Below, in pieces: positions 1 to 10,017 of a DNA stretch of 64,000 nt. The translations under genes and the position numbers were made by a program. Origin of the DNA: Channallabes apus. Taxonomy: Eukaryota > Chordata > Actinopteri > Siluriformes > Clariidae. Positions within the stretch are counted from its first letter, which is position 1. Every line of letters begins with the position of its first letter. Below the pieces are notes generated by a model that saw only the letters and a program-made list of their open reading frames with translations, searched no databases and had not been told where the DNA came from. The stretch is taken from positions 961,001 to 1,025,000 of the forward strand of contig CM060127.1 of NCBI GenBank assembly GCA_030522415.1, given 5' to 3'.

Positions 1-50
1 TAAAATAAACACAACAACAAATTCATAAAAAGTGCGATATGGCACTTACA
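1..50 (-). mobile_element. BEL/Pao-like element: start of 3' LTR (cut by window edge)
   Basis: These 50 bases are repeated without a difference at 4602-4651, the outer end of the right-hand LTR. On the minus strand the LTR starts TGTAAGTGCC. The rest of this LTR lies outside the window. Identity of the two visible LTR ends suggests a young insertion, but only 50 bases can be compared. Confidence 0.8.
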
Positions 51-236
51 TTCCAGCCCCTAATTGACAGGCATGGAGACTGACAATTACAATTTTGTGT
101 TTTTTTTTTTTTTTTGATAAAGCCATGAAATCAAACATTCTTAACCTTCTACAACGTGTTAAATCTTTTAAGTGTGTAATATTTATCTCAGATGTTTACA
201 TTTGCATATCAAATTTCATAACATATTACCACACAT
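51..236 (-). other. BEL/Pao 3' non-coding tail with polypurine tract
   Basis: This stretch lies between the gag-pol stop codon and the 3' LTR on the minus strand. Directly next to the LTR, positions 51-61 read on the minus strand as TTAGGGGCTGGAA, a purine-rich tract in the place expected for the plus-strand primer. A T16-like run sits at about 99-115 on the plus strand. Confidence 0.55.
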
Positions 237-3200
237 TTAACAGTCCGTTTCACATGTGAGACACAGCTTGTCGATGGGTCTTTCCAGAGTGTTGGTCTTG
301 GTTTTAACTAACACACGTTTCACCAGTCCCCCTTTGTTGGGGAACACTTTCGTGATTCTTCTCATGACCCATGAATTTCTTGGAGAAGACTCATCAGTTA
401 TTAAAACTATGTCTCCAATCGAAAGGTTTTTTTTGTTTTGAAACCACTTTTGCCGCCCCTGGAGCAAGGGCAAGTATTCACGTACCCATCGCTTCCAGAG
501 CAGGTCTGATCGATGCTGGATCTGCTTCTCCCTGCGACGTGCATAGATGTCTTCCTTTTTGAAGAATCCAGAGGGCAGGTTTGGCTGTTTTTTCATCAGC
601 AGCGGGTAGTTTGGTGTCAGAGGTTTCAGTTTGGGCGAGCAGCTGTTTCTTTTCACAGACGCCTTTCGTTTTTGCTGTGTGCGAATTCCCTGTTTGAATT
701 CTGCTGCTGCTTTACCCTTTTGCAACGTGAGAAGTTCTTCCTTAAGATTTTGTCTTTGAGTGAACTTAATGACTTCGTTTTCTGCCTTTGTTAGTTCTTG
801 CGCTTTTAGAGACTTGTGATTTTCTGTCTTTGGGTCATCTACTTGTGTTTTAACCCTTTCTGTTTTTTGTTTCAGCATGTCTCTGGTGCGAAGGATCCAG
901 GCAACGGATCTTTTTAACTTGTGCCAGTCAGAGTGATGATTAATCAGTTTACTCACTGCGTCTGTGTCTGTGTATTTTGTAATGCTCACAATATTCACTA
1001 GAGCTGAGAGCTTAACTTCATCAACGTTTTCATCAAAATTTTCTTTTATTGATGTGTCATGAATATTTTCAGGCCATTTGCACTCTGCTTCTTTGAGGAG
1101 GGAAGGACCTTGGATCCAGTTGACATTTTTCATGAACTTTTCACAGGATGCCCCCCTGGAGGCAGAATCAGCTGGATTTTGTGAGGTATTAACGTACCTC
1201 CATTGCTGTGGCTTGGTTGACTCTCTTATAGTGGCGATTCTGTTGGCCACGAAGGTTTTAGAACGAAGTGTTTCGTTATCAATGTATCTCAAAACAGTTG
1301 TACTGTCAGTCCAGAACATAGAGTCCAGCAATTTCAATTCTAGCTGTTCTTTCAACATTTTGTCATTTTTTACAGAGACCACTGCCGCAGTCAGTTCCAT
1401 TCGTGGAATGGTGGTTTGTTTCAGGGGTGCTACACGGGAATTCCCCATCATGAATGCACAATGTGTAAGCCCATCAGCGTTTACTAACCTGAGGTATGAG
1501 ACAGCTCCGTATCCCATTTCACTTGCATCCGAGAAGTGATGGAGTTGTGCTGTAGCTGTAACTCCGAAGTCGGCTGGTTTTATGCACCTTGCTATGCTGA
1601 ACTCGGACAGTCGGTGCAGCTCTTGCAGCCAGGTTTTCCATGCCGTTGCAAACTGCTCGGGAATGTCATCATCCCAGGCAAGTTTTTCTTTACATAACTG
1701 TTGCATTGGGATTGTAGCTGGCAGTATGGCAGGTGGGAGAAAGCCTAACGGGTCGTATGTTGAGCCAGTGACTGACAGAATTCCTCTTCTTGTCACAGGT
1801 CGTTCCTTTAAACTAACCTTAAACGTGAACATGTCTGAGTTAATGCACCACAGCACCCCCAGAGCTCTCTCTATGGGCAGTGCATCGTTACTCAAGTCTA
1901 AGTCTCTCATGTCTTTGATCCTTTCACTCTCGGGAATGACAGTCAGTAGGGCACGGCTGTTGCTTGCCCATTTAGTGAGGTTAGACCCTCCACTTGTACA
2001 GAGACTTGTGAGATCATTGTATGGGGCGACTGCTTGGTCATGACTCGAAACAGATTTCAGGCAGTCGTCTACATGAAAGTTTTTAAGCACTGTGTTAACT
2101 GCCACAGCAGATGCATTGCTGCGGTTTTCTTCTGCTGTCTTTCTGAGGGCGAAGTTAGCACCACTAGGCAACAATTTTACACCGAACAGATGAACTACCA
2201 TTTTATTTTCAACTAAGTCTTGGTTCACATCTCCATTCGGCCACCATAGGAAGCGCAGCAGATCAGTGTCCTTCTCGGGGACTTTCACGTGATAGTACAT
2301 GGCTTCTACTGTGTCCTTTTTCTTGGACTTTATTTTAACGGGCACAATGGGGAGGATGCAATTACCTCCAGCCCCAGTGAGCGCATTTGATTCGTGACTC
2401 TCTGCCGGTGGTGTATTTTTTGTGTCACTTTCGGTTTCATTCTCGTCAGCGCGTGTACCTGGCTGCGCCGTGACTTGCACTGCACTGTGTAACATGCTTG
2501 GATGTGACTTTGAACACAATGAACATACAATTTTTCTGGTACAGTCTTTCCACAAATGACCCGTTCTTAAACATCCGAAACAGAATCCGTTTCTTTTTAA
2601 GAATTCTACTTTGTCTTTGTGTGTCTTATCATTAAATTGGAAGCAATCGTCTAAGATATGTTCCCCTTTGCAATGTGCGCACGGTTTAGTGAAGGTGCTG
2701 ACAGGTGATGTACCGGCATTCTTCATTGTAATCAAGTCTTTGTGAATTTTACCAACCTGTCCGTCCTCGGTTGCGACGCTGACCCTGGGTTTTCCTTGGG
2801 CTGTTTGTTTGGGTCCTTGAAGGGATGTGTGACAGGGTTTTCCGTCGCTGATTGCGGCGTCCAAGTCCGTAGAGTGTGCGCTGCTCAGGTGCGCGTTGCT
2901 CAATTCAGTGACCGCGCTCTCGTTCGCAGGCTGCGCTCGGCTGTTGCATGTTGAGTTGGAGAGGTGAAAGTGCGCGCTGCTCTCGTAAAGTTCGTTGTAT
3001 TCCAGTTTGGGAGCGCGTGCGCCACTTGGTTCGTTGAAGGTGCTCTCTCTTACCGGCTTTCGGCGGCTGTCGTATTCAGGTTTGCGGCCCGTCCAAGGCG
3101 GGCTGCTCGAGCGTGTGCAGCTCGGGTCGATGACTCCGCTCTTTGATGCAGGCTGTCGTTTTTTACAAATCTGATAAACCTGTAATTCAGCGTCGACAAT

Positions 3201-3845
3201 TGCGAGCGCAGTTTCTAATTCCAACTTTTCTTTATCAGCTTTTAGTTGCTCTGCCTCAGCCTTTAATTCTGCTTCTTTTGCCTTTAATTGTGCTTCCTTC
3301 TGTTCTAACGCCCGCCGTTCTGCTAAGGCTGCTGCTTTAATCAACAAGGCTGCTCTGTTGGCTTCCGCTTTCTTTATTAGGGCTGAGGATGATGTAGAAG
3401 TTACAGACCTTTTGGATGCTGCCGTTGTCTGTGACACGCTGACGCCCGGCGAGACACCTTCGCGTAGTCGCGACGTCACAGAGTGGTCCTTGGTGTCCGC
3501 TATCCAGCGACCCACCGTAGCTGTGCGGCCTTGAGCCTCAGGTGCGCCGCAAGCGACCTGATCGCGTCTGTGTTCGTCTTTATGATTGTACACAAGCACA
3601 TCAACGTTACTTCTCATGAAGGCCTCTCTCAGCTTCCCGTATTTGGGTTTGTACTCAGTTTCAATTATGTCTAACTTACATGCATAGTTCATGGGTGTCT
3701 TTAATGCAGTAGACGTTACATTCAGTCGAATTCGCTTGCCTTTTCTTGCATCCAGCGCCTCGTTGAGGTTCTTTCTGTTCATCTCGTGGGGCGCTGTTAG
3801 GCTCCCCAGCCAAGTGCTGGGAGCGTTGTCCTCATTGTTCGGCAT
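237..3845 (-). CDS. Internally deleted BEL/Pao gag-pol polyprotein (1202 aa)
   Basis: One uninterrupted frame encodes a retrotransposon Gag-Pol. From the N-terminus it has a Gag-like region, a coiled coil rich in A, E, K and L (about 155-230), and Cys/His zinc knuckles (about 388-453, including CFGCLRTGH). The start of the protease region follows (about 494-512). It then passes directly into mid RT (WWPNGD; catalytic site changed to FHVDDCL, about 590). RNase H follows (about 770-895; FSDAS, PRMEL, FWTDST, NPAD), then the integrase C-terminus (about 1110-1195, ending TLERPIDKLCL). The protease active site, the RT N-terminal part and the integrase DDE core are missing, yet no frame was lost. 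By family knowledge it could not transpose alone and would need a full-length relative. The first Met (MPNNEDN) lies just downstream of the 5' LTR. The family call is firm; that it is translated is inference. Confidence 0.85.
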   Translation of the reverse strand: MPNNEDNAPSTWLGSLTAPHEMNRKNLNEALDARKGKRIRLNVTSTALKTPMNYACKLDIIETEYKPKYGKLREAFMRSNVDVLVYNHKDEHRRDQVACGAPEAQGRTATVGRWIADTKDHSVTSRLREGVSPGVSVSQTTAASKRSVTSTSSSALIKKAEANRAALLIKAAALAERRALEQKEAQLKAKEAELKAEAEQLKADKEKLELETALAIVDAELQVYQICKKRQPASKSGVIDPSCTRSSSPPWTGRKPEYDSRRKPVRESTFNEPSGARAPKLEYNELYESSAHFHLSNSTCNSRAQPANESAVTELSNAHLSSAHSTDLDAAISDGKPCHTSLQGPKQTAQGKPRVSVATEDGQVGKIHKDLITMKNAGTSPVSTFTKPCAHCKGEHILDDCFQFNDKTHKDKVEFLKRNGFCFGCLRTGHLWKDCTRKIVCSLCSKSHPSMLHSAVQVTAQPGTRADENETESDTKNTPPAESHESNALTGAGGNCILPIVPVKIKSKKKDTVEAMYYHVKVPEKDTDLLRFLWWPNGDVNQDLVENKMVVHLFGVKLLPSGANFALRKTAEENRSNASAVAVNTVLKNFHVDDCLKSVSSHDQAVAPYNDLTSLCTSGGSNLTKWASNSRALLTVIPESERIKDMRDLDLSNDALPIERALGVLWCINSDMFTFKVSLKERPVTRRGILSVTGSTYDPLGFLPPAILPATIPMQQLCKEKLAWDDDIPEQFATAWKTWLQELHRLSEFSIARCIKPADFGVTATAQLHHFSDASEMGYGAVSYLRLVNADGLTHCAFMMGNSRVAPLKQTTIPRMELTAAVVSVKNDKMLKEQLELKLLDSMFWTDSTTVLRYIDNETLRSKTFVANRIATIRESTKPQQWRYVNTSQNPADSASRGASCEKFMKNVNWIQGPSLLKEAECKWPENIHDTSIKENFDENVDEVKLSALVNIVSITKYTDTDAVSKLINHHSDWHKLKRSVAWILRTRDMLKQKTERVKTQVDDPKTENHKSLKAQELTKAENEVIKFTQRQNLKEELLTLQKGKAAAEFKQGIRTQQKRKASVKRNSCSPKLKPLTPNYPLLMKKQPNLPSGFFKKEDIYARRREKQIQHRSDLLWKRWVREYLPLLQGRQKWFQNKKNLSIGDIVLITDESSPRNSWVMRRITKVFPNKGGLVKRVLVKTKTNTLERPIDKLCLTCETDC

Positions 3846-3899
3846 GGTGAAGTTCGACGGCTATTCTCTTTCACTTTCCATTTCAGTGTTCACTTGTTT

Positions 3900-4651
3900 T
3901 CGTCCAAACAGCGGAAACACAAGCTTTAGACTTTTGTAGATGCGGATGGCTTATTTCACTAGTTTTGACGCGTAGCTAATGTCTTAAAGTTTCACTCACA
4001 TGACAGAAGTCCGATCTCTTTGTCTTTTGTCGTTTATTTGTCAGCATCAAAGAATCAACACTTCATACAGTCGTCTTGAGTAAATCCACTGTTATTACAG
4101 ACACCAGTTGCTGCATCTTGCAAATCTCTGAGTTTTACAACAACCTGTTTGCTGTATCTTGTAGATCACAATCTTGGCTTGGGTATCTAACAACACTCTT
4201 GTTGTTTCTTACTTTCCCAGCTTACGTTAGCTTACGGTTACAACAACCTCGTTGCTGTATTTTACATTTCTAGCTTACCGGGAGCTCTCATTAGCTGACG
4301 GTTACAACAACCTCGTTGCTGTATTTAGCATTTCTAGCTTACCGGGAGCTCTCACTAGCTGACGGTCTAAAGCTTGTGTTTCCGTAGCCTTCCAAATCTA
4401 TACTGAGCTTTCTAGCATATCACAGTCACACAAATGCATGTAATAGTAGAATGACATCACAGACCAACCTACGATTATCAACTTATGATGCATAACTAAG
4501 AAATTTAAAGCTTATGGCTTATGTAACAAACTTAATGCTTAATGCTTTACTAATGAATAGAACAAGGTAGAATAAATGAAATAACAGCAAGTAAAATAAA
4601 ATAAAATAAACACAACAACAAATTCATAAAAAGTGCGATATGGCACTTACA
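3900..4651 (-). mobile_element. BEL/Pao-like 5' LTR (inner edge uncertain)
   Basis: The outer end (4602-4651) matches the window's first 50 bases, so this is the 5' LTR of the minus-strand element. On the minus strand it starts TGTAAGTGCC. The inner boundary and the primer-binding site could not be fixed because the other LTR is off the window; it must lie between about 3850 and 4000. The next bases outside are ATAAC, the presumed target duplication. Confidence 0.6.
4236..4366 (-). repeat. 64-bp tandem repeat inside the LTR
   Basis: A unit starting ggttacaacaacctcgttgc begins at 4236 and again at 4300, and its last part recurs up to 4366. More decayed versions (ttacaacaacctgtttgctg near 4136, acaacactcttgttgtttct near 4191) suggest an older array. 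Such repeats in LTRs can hold promoter or enhancer sites; that role is inference. Confidence 0.7.
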
Positions 4652-5369
4652 ATAACTATAGACTGACTCCTCGGGCAACAGTTCATTCTCTCAAGGATTA
4701 ATGAGCTGCAGCTCTGCACGTAGTAGCGGATAAAATCAATTGAAACATTGTAGTTAAACAAATTCATAATCACAGAACTAAAATTACAGTACAAATGTAG
4801 AATTCAAATTAAATTAAATCTTATTATGATCGAATTTAAGCAAAGTAAACGTTAACAAAGTGAGCCTTTAGATTTTATCATATGTAATTAGAAAATCTAT
4901 ATTTTTTATCTTTAATTTTGTAGTAGATCTATTAACTAAAATAAACTAAACTAAATGACCATAAAATTCTAACACCGTCAGGACGTTCTACTGCGTCAGC
5001 AGATGTCGATGTGTTTTTTCGTTAATATAAGAATTAAATGCAGGAACTGTTGTCACCAAAAGTGTAAGCGATGAGAACTCATGTCCATCAATCTGATATA
5101 CAGTATGCTGGAGAAACTCCCAGGTGGTAGTTAACATCAAAGACAAATATAAATAAAATAAACATCAACAACTTCCACCAAAAAGTCTGGAACGCAGAGT
5201 ATAGGATGCGTCACACAGCCGCGATATACTATACTATAACCATATTATACCAAAGATAGAAGTGTATAGTTTAGTTATTTTAATGTTCTATTCTGAAGGT
5301 CTATTTTCCCAGTTATTTCTATATTAAAATGATGTCTTTAAGTGTAGTTTTTTTTTATAATAACAATAA
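4652..5369. other. AT-rich intergenic stretch, nothing recognised
   Basis: There is no convincing reading frame, RNA or repeat family. The sequence is AT-rich, with short runs of TAAAATAAAAT type. Confidence 0.6.
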
Positions 5370-7437
5370 GCCGATACACCCCTCCTTGAACCACCACCTT
5401 ATCGTGGTGGAGGGGTTTGCTTGTCCCAATGATCCTGAGTGCTATGTTGTCGGGGGCTTCATGCCCCTGGCAGGGTCACCCATGACAATCAGGTCCTAGG
5501 TGAGGGAACAGAAGAAGAGTGGTTCAGAAGACCTCTTATGATGAGTAAAACCCTTGGAAAACGTTTTCCCTCGCCCAGACGTGGGTCACCGGGGCCTCCC
5601 TCTGGAACCAGGCCTGGAGGTGGGGCCCGATGGCGAGCGCCTGGTGGTCGGGACTGCACCCATGGGGCCCGGCCGAGCACAGCCCGAAGAGGCAACGTGG
5701 GTCCCCCTTCCCATGGGCTCACCACCTGTAGGAGGGGCCAAAGAGGTCGGGTGCAGTGTGAGCTGGGCGGTGGCCGAAGACAGGGGCTTTGGTGGTCTGA
5801 TCCTCGGCTGCAGAATCTGGAATGTCACCTCTCTGGCGGGGAAGGAGCCTGAGCTAGTGCGTGAGGTTGAGAAGTTCCGGCTAGATATAGTTGCACTCAC
5901 CTGGATGCACAGCTTGGACTCTGGAACCAGTCCCCTTGAGAGGGGCTGGACTCTCTTCTACTCTGGAGTTGCCACCGGTGAGAGTCGACGAGCAGGTGTG
6001 GGCATACTTATTGCCCCCCGGCTCGGGGCCTATACATTGGGGTTCACCGCAGTGGACGAGAGGGTGGCCTCCCTCCGCCTTCGGGTGGGGGGGACGGATC
6101 CTTACTGTTGTTTGCGCTTATGTGCCGAACAACAGTTTGGAGTACCCTCCCTTTTTGGGGTCTCTGGAGGGGGCGCTAGAGAACTCCATCGTTCTGTTGG
6201 GGGACTTCAATGCTCACATGGGCAATGACAGTGAGACCTGGAAGGGCGTGATTAGGATGAACGGCCCCCCCGATCTGAACTAGAGCGGTGTTTTGTTATT
6301 GGACTTCTGTGCTCGTCACGGATTGTCCATAACGAACACCATGTTCAAGCATAAGGGTGTCCATATGTGCACCTGGCACCCGGACAACCTAGGCCACAGT
6401 ATGATGATCGAATTTGTGGTCGTGTCTTCGGACTTGCGGCCACATGTCTTGGACACTCGGGTGAAGAGAGGGGCGGAGCTGTCAACTGATCACCACCTGG
6501 TGGTGAGTTGGCTTCGTTGGCGGGGTAGGATGCCGGTCAGGCCTGGTAGACCCAAACGTATTGTGAGGGTCTGCTGGGAACGTCTGGCAGAGTCCCCTGT
6601 CAGGACGAGCTTCCTCCATTGTCGAGGCGGCCGACCGGAGCTGTGGCCGTAAGGTGGTCGGTGCCTGTCGCGGTGGCAACCCAAGAACCCGTTGGTGGAC
6701 ACGGGCAGTGAGGGATGCCATCAAGCTGAAGAAGGAGTCTTACCGGGCCTTTTTGGCTGGTGGCACTCCGGAGGCAGCTGAACGGTACCGGCAGGCCAAG
6801 CGGAATGCAGCTTTGGTGGTTGCTGAGGCAAAAACCCGGGCGTGGGAGGAGTTTGGGGAGGCCATGGAGAATGACTTCCAGACGGCTTCGAAGAGATTCT
6901 GGTCCACCATCCGGCGTCTCAGGAGGGGAAAGTAGTGCAGAGTCAACACAGTGTATATATTAGTGGGGATGGTGTGCTGCTGACCTTGACTCGGGACGTT
7001 GTGGGTCGGTGGGGGGAGTACTTCGAAGACCTCCTTAATTCCACCAACATGCCTTCCGATGATGAAGCAGAGTCTGGGGACATAGAGGTGGACTCTTCCA
7101 TCTCTGGGGCCGAGGTCGCCGAGGTGATCAAAAAGCTCCGTGGTGGCGGGGCCACAGGGGTCGATGAGATCCACCCGGAGTTCCTCAAGGCTCTGGATGT
7201 TGTAGGGCTGTCATGGTTGACACGTCTCTGCAACATTGCATGGACATTGGGGACAGTGCCTCTGGACTGGCAAACCGGGGTGGTGGTCCCCCTCTTCAAG
7301 AAGGGAGAGTGTGTTCCAACTACAGAGGGATCACACTCCTCAGCCTCCCCAGGAAAGTCTATTCAGGGGTCCTGGAAAGGAGGGTTCGTCGGATAGTCGA
7401 ACCTCGGATTCAGGAAGTCACACCGACAGAGGCCGCT
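5370..7437 (+). pseudogene. RTE-like non-LTR retrotransposon, broken and 3'-truncated
   Basis: Conceptual translation in shifting frames gives an APE-type endonuclease ([15 protein letters not shown] near 6190-6230; STDHHLVVSW near 6483-6512), a linker, then the N-terminal part of a reverse transcriptase (GGGATGVDEIHPEFL near 7147-7190; SNYRGITLLSLP near 7316-7350). The 5' leader contains the hairpin-like accaccttatcgtggtgg, a strong stem. Frames 5554-6228, 5891-6283, 6293-6652, 6654-6935 and 6935-7396 each cover a part, so there are several frameshifts. The copy ends shortly after VEPRIQE, before the RT catalytic YADD-type motif. It is G+C richer than its surroundings. The clade (RTE/Rex3-like) is my best assignment; that it is a fish LINE with APE endonuclease is secure. 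Confidence 0.8.
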
Positions 7438-7570
7438 CCTACTATAGTTGATTGACACTGGTGTTTTAGCAAAGACCCACCCAGAGTGAAAAAAGAGCCG
7501 TCGGCCATTGTTTTTCTACACTGGAGCAAAATGGCGCCTACATGAGTGTGGTGTGCAATTTGTTGCTGTA

Positions 7571-7642
7571 GTGTGGTGGTCTAGTGGTTAGGATTCTGCG
7601 CTTTCACATGGGAGACCCGCGTTCGATTCCTGCTCAAGGTAC
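7571..7642 (+). tRNA. tRNA-Glu-like sequence 1, anticodon TTC, degenerate
   Basis: The A-box region (ggtggtctagtggttagga) and B-box region (gttcgattcc) match vertebrate tRNA-Glu. The anticodon at 7603-7605 is TTC. The acceptor stem does not pair and the T stem is imperfect, so this is probably a pseudogene, although the internal promoter boxes look usable. Confidence 0.6.
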
Positions 7643-7950
7643 ATGCTTTTTTGCACTATATATTTATAAAGTTTTTCTAAAGTTCGTTTAGTAACGAGGC
7701 GAGGGCGCTATGCTTCGGTAAGGTTTTCTGACACCAGGAGAGACTCAGTCAAACACACACACACACACAATGCTTCGCGTGTATGATGTCCTAGGTTGAA
7801 TTCCCGGCACACACACACACACGTTGTCTGTCAGAAAGGTCTCTGTTTATTAACAGCAAAAGATCAGTATAAATATGTTTGACTAAACGCCTGTGCTATA
7901 GACATATGTTACTACAAATTAACCATTGTGAATGTCCTGGTGTATTAATC

Positions 7951-8022
7951 TCTCGTGGTCTAGTGGTTAGGATTCTGCACTCTAACACGGTAGCCCTGGG
8001 TTTGATTCCCCCTCAAGGCACA
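7951..8022 (+). tRNA. tRNA-Glu-like sequence 2, anticodon CTA, degenerate
   Basis: The A box (tggtctagtggttagga) and B box (ggtttgattcc) are present. Where the Glu anticodon should be, 7982-7984 reads CTA, which would pair with the stop codon UAG. The acceptor stem is broken, so a functional suppressor tRNA is unlikely. Confidence 0.55.
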
Positions 8023-8351
8023 TGCTTTTTGCACTACATATTTATAAAGTTTTTCTAAAAGTTCGCTTAGTAGACGAGGCGAGTGCGCTATGCTTCGGTA
8101 AGCTTTTCTGACACCAGGAGAGACTCAGTCAAACACACACACACACACACACAATGCTTCGCGTGTATGATGTCCTATTCCCGGCATCTATATGACTCAG
8201 TCACACACACACACACACGTTGTCTGTCAGAAAGGTCTCTGTTTATTAACAGCAAAAGATCAGTTTTTATATGTTTGACCAAACGCCTGTGCTATAGACA
8301 TATGTTACTACAAATGAACCATTGTAAATGTCCAGGTGAGATCCCGAAAAA

Positions 8352-8394
8352 ACAATGCTTCGCGTGTATAAGGTCGCGGGTTGAATAGCCGGCA
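8352..8394 (+). repeat. Second tRNA-like 3' half in the array
   Basis: The piece ending ggtcgcgggttgaatagccg resembles a T arm of another tRNA type. Related copies are at 7769-7810 and 8151-8187. Only a 3' half is visible in each unit. Confidence 0.4.
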
Positions 8395-8415
8395 TTTCCA
8401 AGAGGTAACCATTAA

Positions 8416-8487
8416 TCACTCGAGGTCTAGTGGTTAGGATACGGCGCTCTCACCGCAGCAACTGGAGTTCGAGTCCCGGTCTGGGAA
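8416..8487 (+). tRNA. tRNA-Glu-like sequence 3, anticodon CTC, degenerate
   Basis: This copy has the anticodon region closest to tRNA-Glu (CTCTCAC loop, anticodon CTC at 8449-8451) and a B box gttcgagtcc. The acceptor and T stems have several mismatches. Confidence 0.6.
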
Positions 8488-8536
8488 GTCAAAAAAGTTT
8501 TACAACCAGATTCACATGTAAAATTTTATATGCATA

Positions 8537-8538
8537 TA

Positions 8539-8582
<44 letters not shown>

Positions 8583-8617
8583 TAAGTGCATAATAAAAAT
8601 CTTACAAAATATAGGGG

Positions 8618-8657
<40 letters not shown>
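8537..8657. repeat. TA microsatellites
   Basis: Long TA runs occur at about 8537-8577 and 8622-8657. Reading frames through them encode only Y/I runs and are not genes. Confidence 0.95.
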
Positions 8658-8661
<4 letters not shown>

Positions 8662-8692
8662 AAAATAAAAAATAATAATAATTATATACATA

Positions 8693-8717
8693 CAGTGGGA
8701 GCCACGCCAAATAGCCG
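8693..8717 (+). repeat. Element A left terminal inverted repeat
   Basis: It begins cagtgggagccacgccaaat. Its inverse is at 21645-21669, with 23 of 25 positions matching. Confidence 0.65.
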
Positions 8718-8959
8718 CGACAGTGTGGCTGAAGTGTGAATGGCGTGTGAATGTCCTTTGCACGCCGTAATCCCCCCTCCCTTTTCTGGCCGAAAGGCGT
8801 GTCAAGATTTCACAGTAAACACGCCCATTCAAGCCCAATTTATTCATTTACCTGGTGCCACCACTACATGGCGCTTCGTTCTCAAGAACACGTTAAAACA
8901 AGCCAGCTGCGCTGAGTTGCAATCACGTGATTTTAACAACCTGCCTCCACCCCCGCCGA

Positions 8960-9013
8960 ACTGACGCTACCAAACTACAGAGATGAAGATGGCGGCTTAA
9001 CGGACTATTCGTG
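8960..9013 (+). other. CpG-containing first-exon-like sequence with splice donor
   Basis: A short CpG-containing stretch includes aagatggcggc, the core of a YY1 site typical of TATA-less promoters, and ends at a strong donor (cgtg, then gtaagtg from 9014). The only ATG frame stops at once (ATG AAG ATG GCG GCT TAA), so a coding role in this exon is unlikely. A matching acceptor is at 10017/10018. Confidence 0.35.
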
Positions 9014-9599
9014 GTAAGTGATGTTTTATTTTATAAAATGTGTTTGGGGTAGTTTACAGTTTATTTCCCAGTTTAGTTTTTTTATTGGCTGTTTTAAATA
9101 TCACTGGCAGCACCAGCAGCAGTCAGATGTGACTTTAGATAACTTAATGGTCTGTTTACCAAGTCTGGAGTTAATATTACAGCTTACTGTCAGTGTCACA
9201 CACTCACAATGTCACTCCACTTTAACTCAAAAACATGCTCAAACTTCGACAATACTATTAATGTCCCTATTACAAGATCTGCACTACCCGATGAAGAGTG
9301 TTTGTGTTCTCTGTAAATACTGAGAGAATCTCACCGCGTGTTGTCTGGATAAATTCAGCGCTTATTTATTCTCTGGTTAAGAGTTAATCTGCAGGTTATT
9401 TCTGTGACTGTAATATAATGTGATGCAGTTGATGAGGGACACAGACTGAGGGTAGCTGTACAGGAGCTAGTAACGCTCATAACCCGGTTTATATTTTACA
9501 CACTTTGTCCGGGACTTTCCGTGGTAGCGCGAGCGCTTAGTTAACGAGCTGAATAACAACACTGAAGTGTTTATCAGTTAGGAGGAGGAGGGGGGAGGT

Positions 9600-9633
<34 letters not shown>

Positions 9634-9862
9634 GGCTTCAGTAAGTTATAGTTTGGCTTCAGGGATGAACTAATGCTCATATACGAGTGTTGTATGGCTT
9701 AACTTATTTGTATGAGAATTAAGTATTAAGTAAATTCTCGCTTAATTTAATGCAGACGATAATGCAGACAGTCACTGGTTAACACTAACACTGTTCACTG
9801 GTTAACACTAACACTGTTCACTGGTTAACACTAACACTGTTCACTGGTTAACATTAGCACAG
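9600..9862. repeat. GT run and 4 x 23-bp tandem repeat
   Basis: A GT run occupies about 9602-9630. From 9772 a 23-bp unit (tcactggttaacactaacac and three more bases) is repeated nearly perfectly four times, with the last copy decayed. Confidence 0.9.
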
Positions 9863-10017
9863 GCAGTTTATTTACATTCCAGAATCCCCAAAACAGTGTT
9901 TTACACACTCTGTGGTAAATAGGTTTATTAATATATATAATTTTTTATTAGAACTATATGTTCTGTGAAGTTTATTTATCTTTGTCTTGACTAAATTCTC
10001 CTGTTGTCTTTAAGCAG

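Larger units (their letters stand above)
7438..8536 (+). repeat. Tandem array of tRNA-Glu-like units
   Basis: A unit of about 380 bp is repeated: tRNA-Glu-like sequence, then gcactatatatttataaag, then a CA run, then a tRNA 3'-half-like piece (cttcgcgtgtatgatgtcc...cccggca), then gttgtctgtcagaaaggtct. The Glu-like parts are at 7571, 7951 and 8416. The last unit is longer and more diverged. Tandem tRNA arrays are well known in fish genomes (for example zebrafish chromosome 4). It could also be a tRNA-derived SINE that expanded in tandem. Confidence 0.75.

Noticed and set aside
256..3939. Several plus-strand frames of 60-153 codons
   Set aside because: They are antisense shadows of the BEL/Pao gag-pol frame.
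7571..8487. CRISPR-like regular repeats
   Set aside because: The long period, tRNA-like content and eukaryotic context do not fit a CRISPR array.
8489..8847. Minus-strand frames of 73 and 81 codons
   Set aside because: They consist largely of Y/I runs from TA microsatellites.
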